From Microglena sp. YARC (lineage: Eukaryota > Chlorophyta > Chlorophyceae > Chlamydomonadales > Chlamydomonadaceae), in assembly GCA_022414725.1 (NCBI GenBank), contig CM039465.1, positions 39,830,435 through 39,894,434 of the forward strand: a stretch of 64,000 nt of DNA. The letters are read 5' to 3'. Both the position numbers and the translations under genes were made by a program. The notes beneath the pieces are model-generated. The model saw nothing but the letters and a program-made list of their open reading frames with translations. It was not told the origin of the DNA and did not search any database. The number at the start of each line of letters is the position of its first letter. The first letter of the stretch is position 1. This document shows, one piece after another, positions 54,059 through 64,000 of the stretch.

Positions 54059-55452
54059 ATGGATTCCACCCCAGATAGTCAGACACTCAGGGCCCCCCCT
54101 ATTGGACCTCTTCAAGGGGGCATGGAATCACCTTCGGAAAGTCAGGCATTCAAGGTCCCCGATGCCACCTACGTGGCTGTGGAGTATCCCGGCTACGTGC
54201 GAAACATGGAGCGAGCCATGGAAACACTTGGGGGCCTTCCCTCTGTAGCAGGTAGTCCGGGTGGGGGGATTGGTTTTGTGGAGTGGGGTGGGGGTAGGTG
54301 GGGGTGGTGGGGTGCTATAGTGGGATTGTGGGGGTGGGGTGGGGCTTTGGGGGTTATATGTCGGTTGGGGTGTTGTTGGGGTTGCCAGACGTGCCAACAA
54401 ATTCAAAACATGCTTGTCAGACAATATGTTGGAGGAAGGTCAGGGTGGGGGATTGGTTTTGTGGAGTGGGGTGGGGGTAAAGTGGGGGTGGGGTGGTGCT
54501 TCTGGGGGTTATGTGGGGTAGGGTGTGTGTTAGGGTGGGGCTTTGGGGGGGCTTTCGGGTTTATATGTAGGTTGGGGTGCTCCCAGAAGTGCCAACAAAT
54601 ATAGAACATGTTGAAATGATTGTCAGACACTTTATAGGAGGTAGTCAAGGTGGGGGGATTTTTGTGGGAAGGGGTGGGGCACAGGAAAACAAACTGTGGG
54701 CTCCTGTATCGTACTGTACTCCCTTTTTTCTACTTTACTTGCATCTGTTTTTCTCTTACTTGCATCTGTCTTTCTATGCTGTTTTTCTCTTACTTGCATC
54801 TGTTATTCTCTTACTTGCATCTGTCTTTCTATTTTTTGCATACTCGCACCCCTTCAACACTTTGTTTTCCGTTCAACATGTCGCAAATTGAGCGACTCGG
54901 TGCGACGCCAGTGCCACGCGCTGCCCCCCCCCCCCCCCCGAACCCTTTGCAGCCACTCACCCTCCACCTCCAGCTGCCATGTCAGCGCCACGCATCCTTG
55001 CCAGTCCCCCCCACCACCACCACCACCACACCACACACACACACACACACACAAAACTCACGCACACAAACTCACACACACACCACACTCACCCTCCACC
55101 CTCCAGCTGCCATGTCAGCCACAAGCATCCTTGCCAGCCCCCCCCCCCCCCCCCCCCCTTCCCCTCCCCCCCAACCCACACGCGCCCACACCCCCACACC
55201 CCCACACACTCACCCTCACCCTCAATCTCACCCTCCACCCTCATAATTCACCCTCCAGCTGCCATTTCAGCACAAGCATCCTTGTCAGTCCCCTCCCCCC
55301 CCCCCTCCCCCCCCCCCCCAACCACACACAAACACACACAACACACACTCACCCTCAATGTCACCCTCCACCCCCCACCCTCATCTTTCACCCTCCAGCT
55401 GCCATGTCTAGCACAAGCATCCTTGTCAGTCTCCCCCCCACCACCACCACCA

Positions 55453-55487
<35 letters not shown>

Positions 55488-55822
55488 CACCCCCCACCCT
55501 CCAGCTGCCATGTCAGCACAAGCATCCTTGTCAGTCTCCCCACCACCACCACCACCCTCACCCTCACCCTCTACCCTCCAGCTGCCATGTCAGCACAAGC
55601 ATCCTTGTCAGTCTTCCCCCACCCCGCCACCCCCCACCCCACACACACCCTCACCTCAATCTCACTCTCCACCCTCACCCTCATCATTCACCCTCCAGCT
55701 GCCATGTCAGCACAAGCATTCCTTGTCAGTCTCCACCACCACCACCACCACCACACACACACACCCTCACCCTCACCCCCCACCCTCCAGCTGCCATGTC
55801 AGCACAAGCATCCTTGTCAGTC

Positions 55823-55896
<74 letters not shown>

Positions 55897-55990
55897 ACAC
55901 ACACCCTCACCCTCAATCTCACCCTCCACCCTCACCCTCACCATTCACCCTCCAGCTGCCATGTCAGCACAAGCATCCTTGTCAGTCCCC

Positions 55991-56045
<55 letters not shown>

Positions 56046-59000
56046 CCTCAATCTCACCCTCCACCCTCACCCTCACCCTCACCATTCACCCTCCAGCTGC
56101 CATGTCAGCACAAGCATCCTACCTCAAGGTCAACTACCGACCTGACGACCCGAATTCCCATCCCATCTTGGGCGACCGCAAGGAAAGCCGCAACCTGCTT
56201 CTCCGAATCAGCCGCAAGCGAGGCACTGCTGGTGGTAGTGAGGGCGACGAGGCCCCAACAGTGAAGTGTGTGGCTAGAGTGAACACCACCTTTCGCTTCG
56301 ACGGACTGTGCGACTACCAGTACTTGCCCATAGACTCAGGTGAGGAAAGAAGGCAGACCCGTTCCCAGGCATTCTCATGCAACCCCACTCCACCCACACA
56401 AATGCAAGACACTAGTGGTGGTAGTGAGGGCAGCGTGGCCCCAACAGTTAAGTTTGTGGCAAGGGTGAACACCACCTTTCGCTATGGCAGACTGTGTGAC
56501 TACCAGTACTTGCCCATAGACTCAGGTGAGGATTGAAGGCAGACCCCCTCTCAATCACTCCCATGCCACTCCACTCCACTCCACCCACACAAAAGCGAGG
56601 CACTGGTGGTGGTAGTGGGGCAAACGTGGCCCCAACGGTGCAGTGTGTGGCAAGGGTGAACACCACCTTTCGCTTTGATAGTCTGTGCGACTACCAGTAC
56701 TTGCCCATAGACTCAGGTGAGGAATGAAGGCAGACCCACTCGCAATCACTCCCATGCCAACCCACCCACTCCACCCACACAAAAGCGAGACACTGGTAGT
56801 GGTAGTGAGGGCTACGTGGCCCCAACGATGAAGTGTGTGGCCGGGGTTATCACCACCTTCCGTCATGGCGGACAGTGGGACCACCAGTACTTGCCCATAG
56901 ACTCAGTGAGGAATGAAGGCAGACTCACTCGCAATCACTCCCATGCCACCCCACCCACTCCACCCACACAAAAGCAAGACACTGGTAGTGGTAGTGAAGT
57001 CAGCGTGGCCCCAACGGTGAAGTGTGTGGCTAGGGTGAACACCACCTTTCGCTTCGACGGTCTGTGCGACTACCAGTACTTGCCCATAGACTCAGGTAAG
57101 GAATGAAGGCAGACCCACTCGCAATCACTCCCATGCCACCCCACCCACTCCACCCACACAAAAGCGAGGCACTGGTGGTGGTAGTGAGGCAGGCATGGCC
57201 CCAACAGTTAAGTTTGTGGCCAGGGTGAATACCACCTTTCGCTTCGACGGACTGTGCGACTACCAGTACTTGCCCATAGACCCAGGTAAGCAAGGCATTA
57301 TGTCTGTTCCCACTGTCAGACCCTCCCATGCAACCCCACCCCACCTGCCTAACCCAAGCTAACCAAAACTAAAATAAAATAACCCAACCTAACCAAAACT
57401 AACCTGACCACCCCTCCAGGCTCCCGAAATGCACGCGACTACCAAAACACTACAGCTGGGGACGACCTCAAGCATGCAGAACCCTCCCAGCCATCCCAAC
57501 CCCACCTCAACCCACCCCACCCCATCCCATCCCTCCCCATTCAATCCCACCCCACCCCACCCCACCCCACCCAATCCCCTCCAGGTTCCCGAAACGCACT
57601 TGACTACCAACACACTCCAGCTGGGAACGACCCCAAGACAGCAGAACCCTCCCAGTCATCCCAACCCCACCTCAACCCACCCCACCCATCCCTCCCCACC
57701 CAATCCCTCCCCACCCCACCCCACCCAATCCCCACCAGGTTCCCGAAACGCACGTGACTACCAACACACTCCAGCTAGGAACGACCCCAAGACAGCTGAA
57801 CCCTCTCAGTCATCCTAACCCCATCTCAACCCACCCCATCCCATCCGTCCCCCAACCCAACCCAACCCAATCCCCTCCAGGCTCCCGAAATGCACGTGAC
57901 AACCAACAAACTCCAGCTGGGAACGACCCCAAGCAAGCAGAACCCTCCAAGTCATACCAACCCCACCTCAACCCACCCCATCCATCCCCTCCCCACCCCA
58001 CCCCATCCCTCCCCACCCAATCCCACCCCACTAAATCCCCACCAGGCTCCCAAAACGCACGTGACTACCAACAAACTCCAGCTTAGAACGACCCCAAGAC
58101 AGCTGAACCCTCTCTGTCATCCCAACCCCACCTCAACCCACCCCACCCCATCCCTCCCCACCCAATCCCACCCCACCCAATCCCCTCCAGGCTCCCAAAA
58201 CGCACTTGACTACCAACACACTCCAGCTGGGAACGACCCCAAAGACAGCTGAACCCTCTCAGTCATCCTAACCGCATCTCAACCCACCCCACCCCATCCC
58301 ATCCCTCCCCATCTAATCCCACCTAATACCACCCCACCCAATCCCCACCAGGATCACGAAACGCACGTGACTACCAACACACTCCAGCTGGGAACGACCC
58401 CAAGACAGCTGAACCCTCCCAGTCATCCCAACCCCACCTCAACCCACCCACCCCATACATCCCCACCCAAATCCACCCTAACCCAATCCCCGCACCAGGC
58501 TCCCAAAAGGCACGTGACTACCAACAAACTCAAGCTGGGAACAACCCCAAGACAGCAGAACCCTCCCAGTCATCCCAACCCCCACCTCACCCCAACCCAC
58601 CCAACCCATCCCATCCCTCCCCACCCAATCCCCACCAGACACCCGAAACGCACGTGACTACCAACACACTCCAGCTGGGAACAACCCCAACCAAGCAGAA
58701 CCCTCCCAGGACGCTGAAAGCCTGATGTCTGTGCCGCCCATCTTCTCAGAGGCAGACGAGACACCTGACCAGAACACACCAAACCCAACCTACACGAAAC
58801 TATGCTGCACTGAACCCAACCTACATGAAACCCAATCTACATGAAACTATGCTGCACTGAACCCAACCTACATGAAACTACGCTGCACTGAACCCAACCT
58901 ACATGAAACTACGCTGCACTGAACCCAACCTACATGAAACTACGCTGCACTGAACCCAACCTACATGAAACTACGCTGCACTGAACCCAACCTACATAAA

Positions 59001-62000
59001 AATACGCTGCACTGAACCCAACCTACATGAAACTACGCTGCACCAACCCAACCGAAACCCAACCTTCACCGAAACCCAACCTACATGAAACTACGCTGCA
59101 CCAACCCAACCGAAACCGCAACCAACCGAAACCCAACCGTACACCGAACCCAACCCAACCAAAACCCAACCTACACCGAAACCCAACCCAACCGAAACCC
59201 AACCTACACCGAAACCTAACCCAACCAAAACCCAACCTACACCGAAACCCTACCCAACCAAAACCCAACCTACACCGGAACCCTTCCCAACCGAAACCCA
59301 ACCTACAAACCCAACCTACATGAATCTACGCTGCACTGAACTACCCTACCCTGCACAAGCATAACCTACCCTACCCTTAACTAAGTTAAACTTAACTAAA
59401 CTAAACTATCCTGACCTAACCAAACCTAACCTACACCGATACAAAAATATCCCAACCTCACCTATCAAAATGTGACCACCCCTCCAGGCCCCCGAAATGC
59501 ACGTGACTACCAACAAACTCCAGCTGGGAACGAACCCAAGCAAGCGGAACCCTCCCAGTCATCTCAACCCCACCCCATCCCTCCCCACCCCACACCATTC
59601 TATCCCTCCCCACCCGATTCCACCCCACCCAATCCCCACCAGGCTCCCGAAACGCACGTGACTACCAACAAACTCCAGCCGGGAACGAACCCAAGCAAGC
59701 TGAGCCATCTCAGGTTGCTGAAAGCCTGATGACTATGCCGCCCATCTTCTCAAAGGCAGACGTCCCTTTCGACTACTCTTTCAAGCAGTTCCATGCACTC
59801 CCTAGTACATCAAAGAAACAGGTTCCAACAGGTGGGCAACAGGGACTGGTTCTGACTGAGGGTCTGGGTCTGGGTCTGACTTTCACTCTGGGTCTGGGTC
59901 TGGGTCTGGGTCTGGGTCTGACTTTCACTCTGGGTCTGTGTCTGGGTCTCGGTCTGACTTTCACTCTGTGTCTTGGACTGGGTCTGACTTTGGCTCTGAC
60001 TCTGGCATACGCACATGGCCTAGCCCTAGCTATTAGTTGTAGCCCTGGTGTTTCAAGCAGTCCCATGCACTCCCTAGTACAGCACAGAAACAGGTTCCAA
60101 CAGGTGGGCAACAGGGTCTGGTTCTGACTTTGGGTCTGTGCCTGTGTCTGGTCTAGCATACGCACACAGCTTAGCCCTGGCTACCAGTTGTAGCCCTGGT
60201 GTTTCAAACAGTCCCATGCACTGCTTATCACGGCAAAGAAAACAAGTTCCAAGTTCCAACAGGTGGGCATTTCCCTAGGGGAGGGGCCCACTTGAGGCAG
60301 CTTTTAGCTGCTTAATACTTGGGGGGGGTAGCTAGTCTGCCTATGGGTAAGCTATTCCGCCCCCCTTTGGGGGGTGAGCTAGTCCGCCTATGGGCGGAAT
60401 AGCTTACCCATAGGCGGACTAGCTCCAAGTACCGGCCCTCTGGGCGGTACTAGCAAGTCTGCGAGTACCAGCCCTCTGGGCAGTACTCGGGAGTGGGCCC
60501 CTCCATGAGGGAAGGGGCCCACTTGAGGCAGCCATAGCTGCCTTATACTTGACCCCCCCAAAGGGGGGGCGGTACTAGCTTACCCAGAGGCAGAGGGCCA
60601 TTCAAGTACTGCCCCCCTGGGCACTACTCACAAGTGGGCCCTCCCCTTAGGGAGGGGTCCCACTTGAAGGTACTTGGTAGGCCACTTGGAAACGGAAGGG
60701 TTTCACTTCGGTTCCAGCATGATTGGGGCAATGCTTTTTATGTTGATTCGTATGTTGAGGGCCGGTACTTGGACGTCAAAGTAGGTTGGTGGTTTGAGAC
60801 CGCCTCTGTCCCAGTGCGGGCCCCGGAGTCTCGTTGCAGCATTAGATTGTTGATACTTGAAAGTTTTAACAATCTTACAAGCATGTAAACTTTAACAATC
60901 TTACAAGCATGTAAGCTTTAACAATATTCAAAGCTGTAACAATCTTACAAGCATGTAAGCTTTAACAATATTCAAAGCTTTAACAATCCTACGGGCATGT
61001 TCAACAACCTTAAAAGGCCTGTAAGATTGGTAGTAACCCCCCCCCCCCCACACACACACACACACCAACCCCAACCCCAACCCCATTTACCCCCCCCCCC
61101 CCCCCACACACACACACACACACGCACAACCACCCCCCTCATCTCTCCTGATGCAATGCAAAACCACTGACCACTTCTGCACTCGCAGATACCGCCTTTG
61201 CCAACCTTGAGCAATGTAGCATTCTTATTCCAGAAGTCCCCCAGCCACTTCCGGAACCTGACTTTGTCGGCAGCGACGGAGAAGGTGAGAGGCCTGACAC
61301 TGTGGTTGTTTCTAAGGCAAGGGGCAGTGGTTCTAAGGCAAAGAGCAGAATCCCACCACCACCACCATCCTATCCCCCCACCCCACCACCAGCCATCACC
61401 AGAACCTGACTGTGTCGGCAGCAACGCAGAATGTGAGAGTCCTGACACCAAGGTTGATTAAACCTCAACCACACCCCTTCAACCACTAACACACCCTACA
61501 CAAGGCAATGAGCACTTTTTTTCCGACCCGTCGCAAATTGAGACACAAAGTTTGTTTCTAAAGCAATATGCAGAACACCACCACCACCACCACCATCCTA
61601 TCCCCCACCCCCACCCCCAGCCACTGCCAGAAGCTGACTTTGACGGCAGCAATGGAGAAGGTGAGAGGCCTGACACCAAGTTTGTTTCTAAGGCAAGGGG
61701 CAGTGGTTCTAAGGCAAACAGCAGAATCCCACCACCACCACCACCATCCTATCCCCCACCACCAGCCACTCCCAGAACCTGACATCGACAGCAGCAACGG
61801 AGAAGGTGGGAGGCCTGAGACCAGGGTTGATTCTAAGACAAGGGGCAGTGGTTCTAACGCAAAGAGCAGAATCCCACCACCACCACCATCCTATCTCCCA
61901 ACCCCACCACCAGCCACTACCAGAACCTGACATTGACAGCAGCAACGGAGAAGGTGGGAGGCCTGAGACCAGGGTTGATTCTAAGACAAGGGGCAGTGGT

Positions 62001-63466
62001 TCTAACGCAAAGAGCAGAATCCCACCACCACCACCATCCTATCTCCCAACCCCACCACCAGCCACTACCAGAACCTGACATTGACAGCAGCAACGGAGAA
62101 GGTGGGAGGCCTGAGACCAGGGTTGATTCTAAGACAAAGAGCAGTGGTTCTAAGGCAAAGAGCTGAATCCCACCACCACCACCATCCTATCCCCCACCTC
62201 CACCACCAGCCACTACCAGAACCTGACTTTGTCGGCAGCGATGTAGAAGGTGAGAGGCCTGACACCAGGGTCGTTTCCACCTCAACCACACTCCTTCAAC
62301 CACAAACACACCCTACACAGGGCAATGAGCACTTTTTACCGACCCGCCACAAATTAAAACAAGAAGGTTGTTTCTTAGACAATGCGCTGAACACCACCAC
62401 CACCACCATCCTATCCCCCACCCATAGCCACTGCGGTAAGCTGATTTGATGGCAGCAACGTAGAAGGTGAGAGTCCTGACACCAGGGTTGTTTCTTAAGC
62501 AATAAGCTGAACCCCACCACCACCACCACCACCATCCTATCCCCCACCACCAGCCACTACCAGAACCTGACTTTGTCGGCAGCAATGCAGAAGGTGAGAG
62601 TCCTGAATCCAGGGTTGATTCAACCTCAACCACCCCCCTTCAACCACAAACACACCGTACACAGGGCAATGAGCAATTTTTTCAACCCGTCGCAAATTGA
62701 AACAACAAGGTTGTTTCTTAGACAATGAGCTGAACACCACCACCACCACCACCACCATCCTCTCCCCCACCCCCAGCCACCACCAGAAGCTGACTTTGAC
62801 GGCAGCAACGGAGAAGGTGAGAGGCCTGACTCCAAGGTTGTTTCTTAGGCAATTAGCTGAACACCACCATCACCATCACCATCCTATCCCCCTCCCCCAG
62901 CCACTCCCGGAACCTGACATTGACGGCAGCGACGTAGAAGGTGAGAGGCCTGTCAACAAGGTTGTTTCTAAGGCGATGGGCAATGGTTCTAAGGCAAAGA
63001 GCAGAATCCCACCACCACCACCACCACCACCATCCTATCCCCCAGCTCACCCCTCCCCAAACCAATTCTGTCCAAAAACCAAGCAGGATAAATCAAATCA
63101 AAAGAAAACAAAAGATATTAAATAGCATCAGGTAGCACATATGTCAAATATTGAGGACCAGTGCCAAATAATAAAAGAAAGCAGAACAAAAAAAGCAAAT
63201 CAAACCACAATAAATCAAAAGAAATTAAATATCAAGTAGCACGTAAATCATATATCGAGTACCAAACAATAAAAGAAAGCAAAACAAAAAAAGCAAACAA
63301 AATGAAAGAAAATGAAATTAAGCCCCACCAAAACAAACCAAGCTTAATCCCAGCACGTCCACACCAACACACCCACCCACCCAAGAAAAATAACTACCAC
63401 AAACCCTCCTGCATGCCTACCCCCACCTCATTGTTGAATCTTCTACTTTCCTTCACCCCCCCCCCC

Positions 63467-63507
<41 letters not shown>

Positions 63508-64000
63508 CAACCTTCCAGCTTTGGCGAATTTTGTCAAGCTTCAGCTGGAGCTTCGGCCCATCTGGTGCATTCATCACTTGCTGGAGACCTTGTTGGATGG
63601 GCCTTGCGCAGAGGGGTGTGGGTGGGGGCCTAGCCCACAGGAGACCCGGGTTCTGTTGGAGGAAGTCTTGAAGAAGCTGTGCTACACCTTCAAGACAGGT
63701 ACTGTTGGGGGATAGGATGTTTGGGTGTGTTTGGGGTAGTGTGTGTGTGGTAGGTGGGGGGGGGGGGGGGGGGGGTCTGATGGCGGGAGTGTTGAAGAAG
63801 CTGTGCTGCACTTTTAAGACAGGCAGTGTTTGAGGATGGTGTGTTTGGGGTAGTGCGGGTCTTAAACCGACCTGTAGCCAAGAGGAAAGGGTCAGAAATT
63901 GGGGTATTAATTAATTGCGAATTGGTTGGGTGAGCTGAGCCCCTTGGGTTACACCGGGGGTTACACCCAGAGCAGGTACTTGGGCAAGAATTTCGGTCTG
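54059..64000 (+). CDS. GTF3C5: TFIIIC tau95 / GTF3C5 homologue (5' part, runs off window)
   Basis: Exons: 54059-54251, 56097-56339 (an in-phase alternative acceptor exists at 56109), 59643-59831, 61189-61284, 63519-63698 and 63976 to the window end; more exons must follow. All junctions are GT-AG and in phase. Exon 1 has YVAVEYPGYVRNMERAMETL; exon 2 YLKVNYRPDDPNSHPILGDR, LLLRISRKRG, TVKCVARVNTTFRFDGL and YQYLPIDSG; exon 3 MTMPPIFSKADVPFDYSFKQ; exon 4 DTAFANLEQCSILIPEVPQP; exon 5 ELRPIWCIHHLLETLL and YTFKTG; exon 6 starts TWARISV. This order matches GTF3C5/Tfc1/Sfc1: the N-terminal dimerisation barrel, then the start of the winged-helix DNA-binding domain. The protein is a TFIIIC subunit contacting the A box of tRNA genes for RNA polymerase III. 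The introns contain arrays of exon-edge copies (listed separately). The choice of exon 3 copy is inferred from its continuity into PPIFS. Confidence 0.9.
54252..54900 (+). repeat. G-rich and CTTACTTGCATCTG repeats in GTF3C5 intron 1
   Basis: 54260-54670 alternates GTGGGGGTGGGG stretches with two copies of GGTTTTGTGGAGTGGGGTGG and two of GTGCCAACAAAT. 54730-54840 has about five CTTACTTGCATCTGTNTTTC units. Confidence 0.85.
54957..55990 (+). repeat. Nine tandem copies of the GTF3C5 exon 2 acceptor edge
   Basis: Each copy reads CACCCTCCAGCTGCCATGTC followed by AGCACAAGCATCCTTGTCAG, reproducing the exon 2 start at 56090-56120 (CTCCAGCTGCCATGTCAGCA, then CAAGCATCCTACC). Copies begin near 54960, 55103, 55251, 55393, 55497, 55575, 55690, 55785 and 55949. 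C-tracts and CA microsatellites separate them (C-run of about 58 at 55825-55882). All diverge from the true exon right after CAAGCATCC. Confidence 0.95.
56400..57290 (+). repeat. Five tandem copies of the GTF3C5 exon 2 donor half
   Basis: With about 190-bp period, the 3' half of exon 2 (GGCCCCAACAGTGAAGTGTG through ACCAGTACTTGCCCATAGAC and TCAG) recurs, ending at about 56526, 56715, 56908, 57094 and 57285. Each is followed by a donor-like sequence (GTGAGG, GTGAGG, GTGAGG shifted by a missing G, GTAAGG, GTAAGC). The spacer contains CCACTCCACCCACACAAAAG. Protein-level similarity is well kept in most copies (VARVNTTFRFDGLCDYQYLP). Confidence 0.95.
57415..58770 (+). repeat. Nine tandem copies of the GTF3C5 exon 3 acceptor edge
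   Basis: Units of about 145-165 bp start CCAGGCTCCCGAAACGCACG, continue TGACTACCAACACACTCCAG and CTGGGAACGACCCCAAG, and are linked by CCCCACCTCAACCCACCCCA. Copies begin near 57419, 57581, 57738, 57880, 58045, 58189, 58351, 58497 and 58638. The last extends into GCTGAAAGCCTGATGTCTGT and CCGCCCATCTTCTCAGAGGC, almost a whole exon. Confidence 0.95.
58770..59460 (+). repeat. 29-bp and related CCAACCTACA minisatellites
   Basis: 58800-59040 has about eight units of ACTACGCTGCACTGAACCCA followed by ACCTACATGAA. 59040-59320 changes to AACCGAAACCCAACCTACAC units. Located in GTF3C5 intron 2. Confidence 0.92.
59480..59560 (+). repeat. Tenth copy of the GTF3C5 exon 3 acceptor edge
   Basis: CTCCAGGCCCCCGAAATGCA at about 59484, immediately upstream of the copy at 59643 that continues into the full exon. 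Confidence 0.9.
59832..60270 (+). repeat. GGTCTG repeat and two copies of the GTF3C5 exon 3 donor edge
   Basis: 59850-60000 is a (GGTCTG)n array with GACTTTCACTCTG inserts. 60048-60111 and 60205-60268 repeat the exon 3 end: TTTCAAGCAGTCCCATGCAC, TCCCTAGTACAGCACAGAAA and CAGGTTCCAACAGGTGGGCA. Confidence 0.88.
60275..60665. repeat. Complex inverted repeats including a 48-bp hairpin
   Basis: 60377-60424 has an 18-bp perfect stem AGCTAGTCCGCCTATGGG with a 12-nt loop. The motifs GAGGGGCCCACTTGAGGCAG (60281, 60512) and CAAGTGGGCC (60630) recur in both orientations. TAGTCCGCCTATGGG, TAGTCTGCCTATGGG and CGGTACT also repeat. Confidence 0.85.
60850..61000 (+). repeat. Minisatellite around AACAATCTTACAAGCATGTA
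   Basis: About five units of TTTAACAATCTTACAAGCAT followed by GTAAGC, some with the variant AACAATATTCAAAGC. Confidence 0.88.
61380..62970 (+). repeat. About ten tandem copies of the GTF3C5 exon 4 donor half
   Basis: Units of about 105-220 bp (typically about 145) repeat the exon 4 end, CCAGCCACTACCAGAACCTG, then ACTTTGTCGGCAGCAACG and GAGAAGGTGAGAGGCCTGAC, with CACCACCACCATCCTATCCC between. Copies begin near 61388, 61616, 61763, 61910, 62055, 62203, 62430, 62550, 62775 and 62899. Most keep a GAAGGTGAGA or GAAGGTGGGA donor. Three copies also share a segment with CAATGAGCACTTTTTTCCGA and CAAATTGA (61505, 62320, 62667). Confidence 0.93.
63060..63518 (+). repeat. A-rich 80-bp duplication, C-tract and CA repeat before exon 5
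   Basis: 63115-63200 and 63222-63310 share TAAAAGAAAGCAGAACAAAA-type sequence. 63460-63505 is a C-tract followed by (CA)n just upstream of the exon 5 acceptor CCTTCCAG. Confidence 0.85.
63780..63835 (+). repeat. Copy of the GTF3C5 exon 5 donor edge
   Basis: GTGTTGAAGAAGCTGTGCTG followed by CACTTTTAAGACAGGCAGTG mirrors the exon 5 end at 63665-63705. The donor GT has become GC here. Confidence 0.88.

Noticed and set aside
54696..56536. 522- and 388-codon Pro/His/Thr-rich plus frames
   Set aside because: They are translations of C-tracts and CA repeats plus exon 2 edge copies in GTF3C5 intron 1; only the part from 56097 is coding.
60634..60888. 84-codon plus frame with a globular-looking stretch
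   Set aside because: It lies inside GTF3C5 intron 3, has no recognisable domain and overlaps the inverted-repeat block and a minisatellite.

Overview
This is nuclear DNA from a eukaryote, read from a chromosome end inward. The left 4.7 kb is a degenerate subtelomeric array built on CCCTAAA, the complement of the TTTAGGG telomere repeat used by land plants and many green algae. The intron-rich genes, GT-AG introns full of minisatellites, green-alga-like retroelements and tRNA-like sequences fit a large repeat-rich algal genome. I infer a green alga (prasinophyte or charophyte grade is possible) but cannot name a species. There is no bacterial gene organisation.

Layout. 1-4737 is the subtelomeric array and 4738-5737 a 1000-N scaffold gap. 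5738 to about 8.6 kb holds nothing I recognise. About 8.6-15 kb is a decayed minus-strand LINE with a putative cysteine protease, an APE-type endonuclease and a reverse transcriptase. 14.9-17.5 kb is a minus-strand gag-like pseudogene. 17.7-26.06 kb is a fold-back LTR element whose two LTR-like arms face each other; it carries a broken plus-strand gag, a CCHC zinc knuckle and a protease with a mutated active site. 27.0-33.6 kb is a minus-strand Ty3/gypsy-type polyprotein in which RT and RNase H are followed, with no visible integrase, by a C5 cytosine DNA methyltransferase, a PHD finger and a Tudor-like module. 33.6-34.9 kb is a 1.3-kb element with terminal inverted repeats.

The host genes lie in the right half and are divergent. 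On the minus strand, nine exons between 53153 and 35362 encode a 414-residue homologue of NDUFAF5, a mitochondrial complex I assembly factor; the reading frame is complete apart from one extra T at the end of exon 1. On the plus strand, starting at 54059 and running off the window, is the gene for a TFIIIC tau95/GTF3C5 homologue, a tRNA-gene promoter-binding factor. The shared 0.9-kb promoter interval contains a tRNA-like A-box/B-box pair, a potential TFIIIC site in front of a TFIIIC subunit gene.

The most unusual feature is how the introns of both genes are built. Downstream of an exon there are serial tandem copies of that exon's 3' end with its donor site. Upstream of an exon there are serial copies of its 5' end with its acceptor site. 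The copies are separated by microsatellites. GTF3C5 shows about 27 such copies at five exon edges and NDUFAF5 about 8-9. The introns therefore appear to have grown by repeated duplication across exon-intron junctions, leaving arrays of decoy splice sites. The same introns hold at least five hAT-type MITEs, several with readable 8-bp target duplications and one nested in another.
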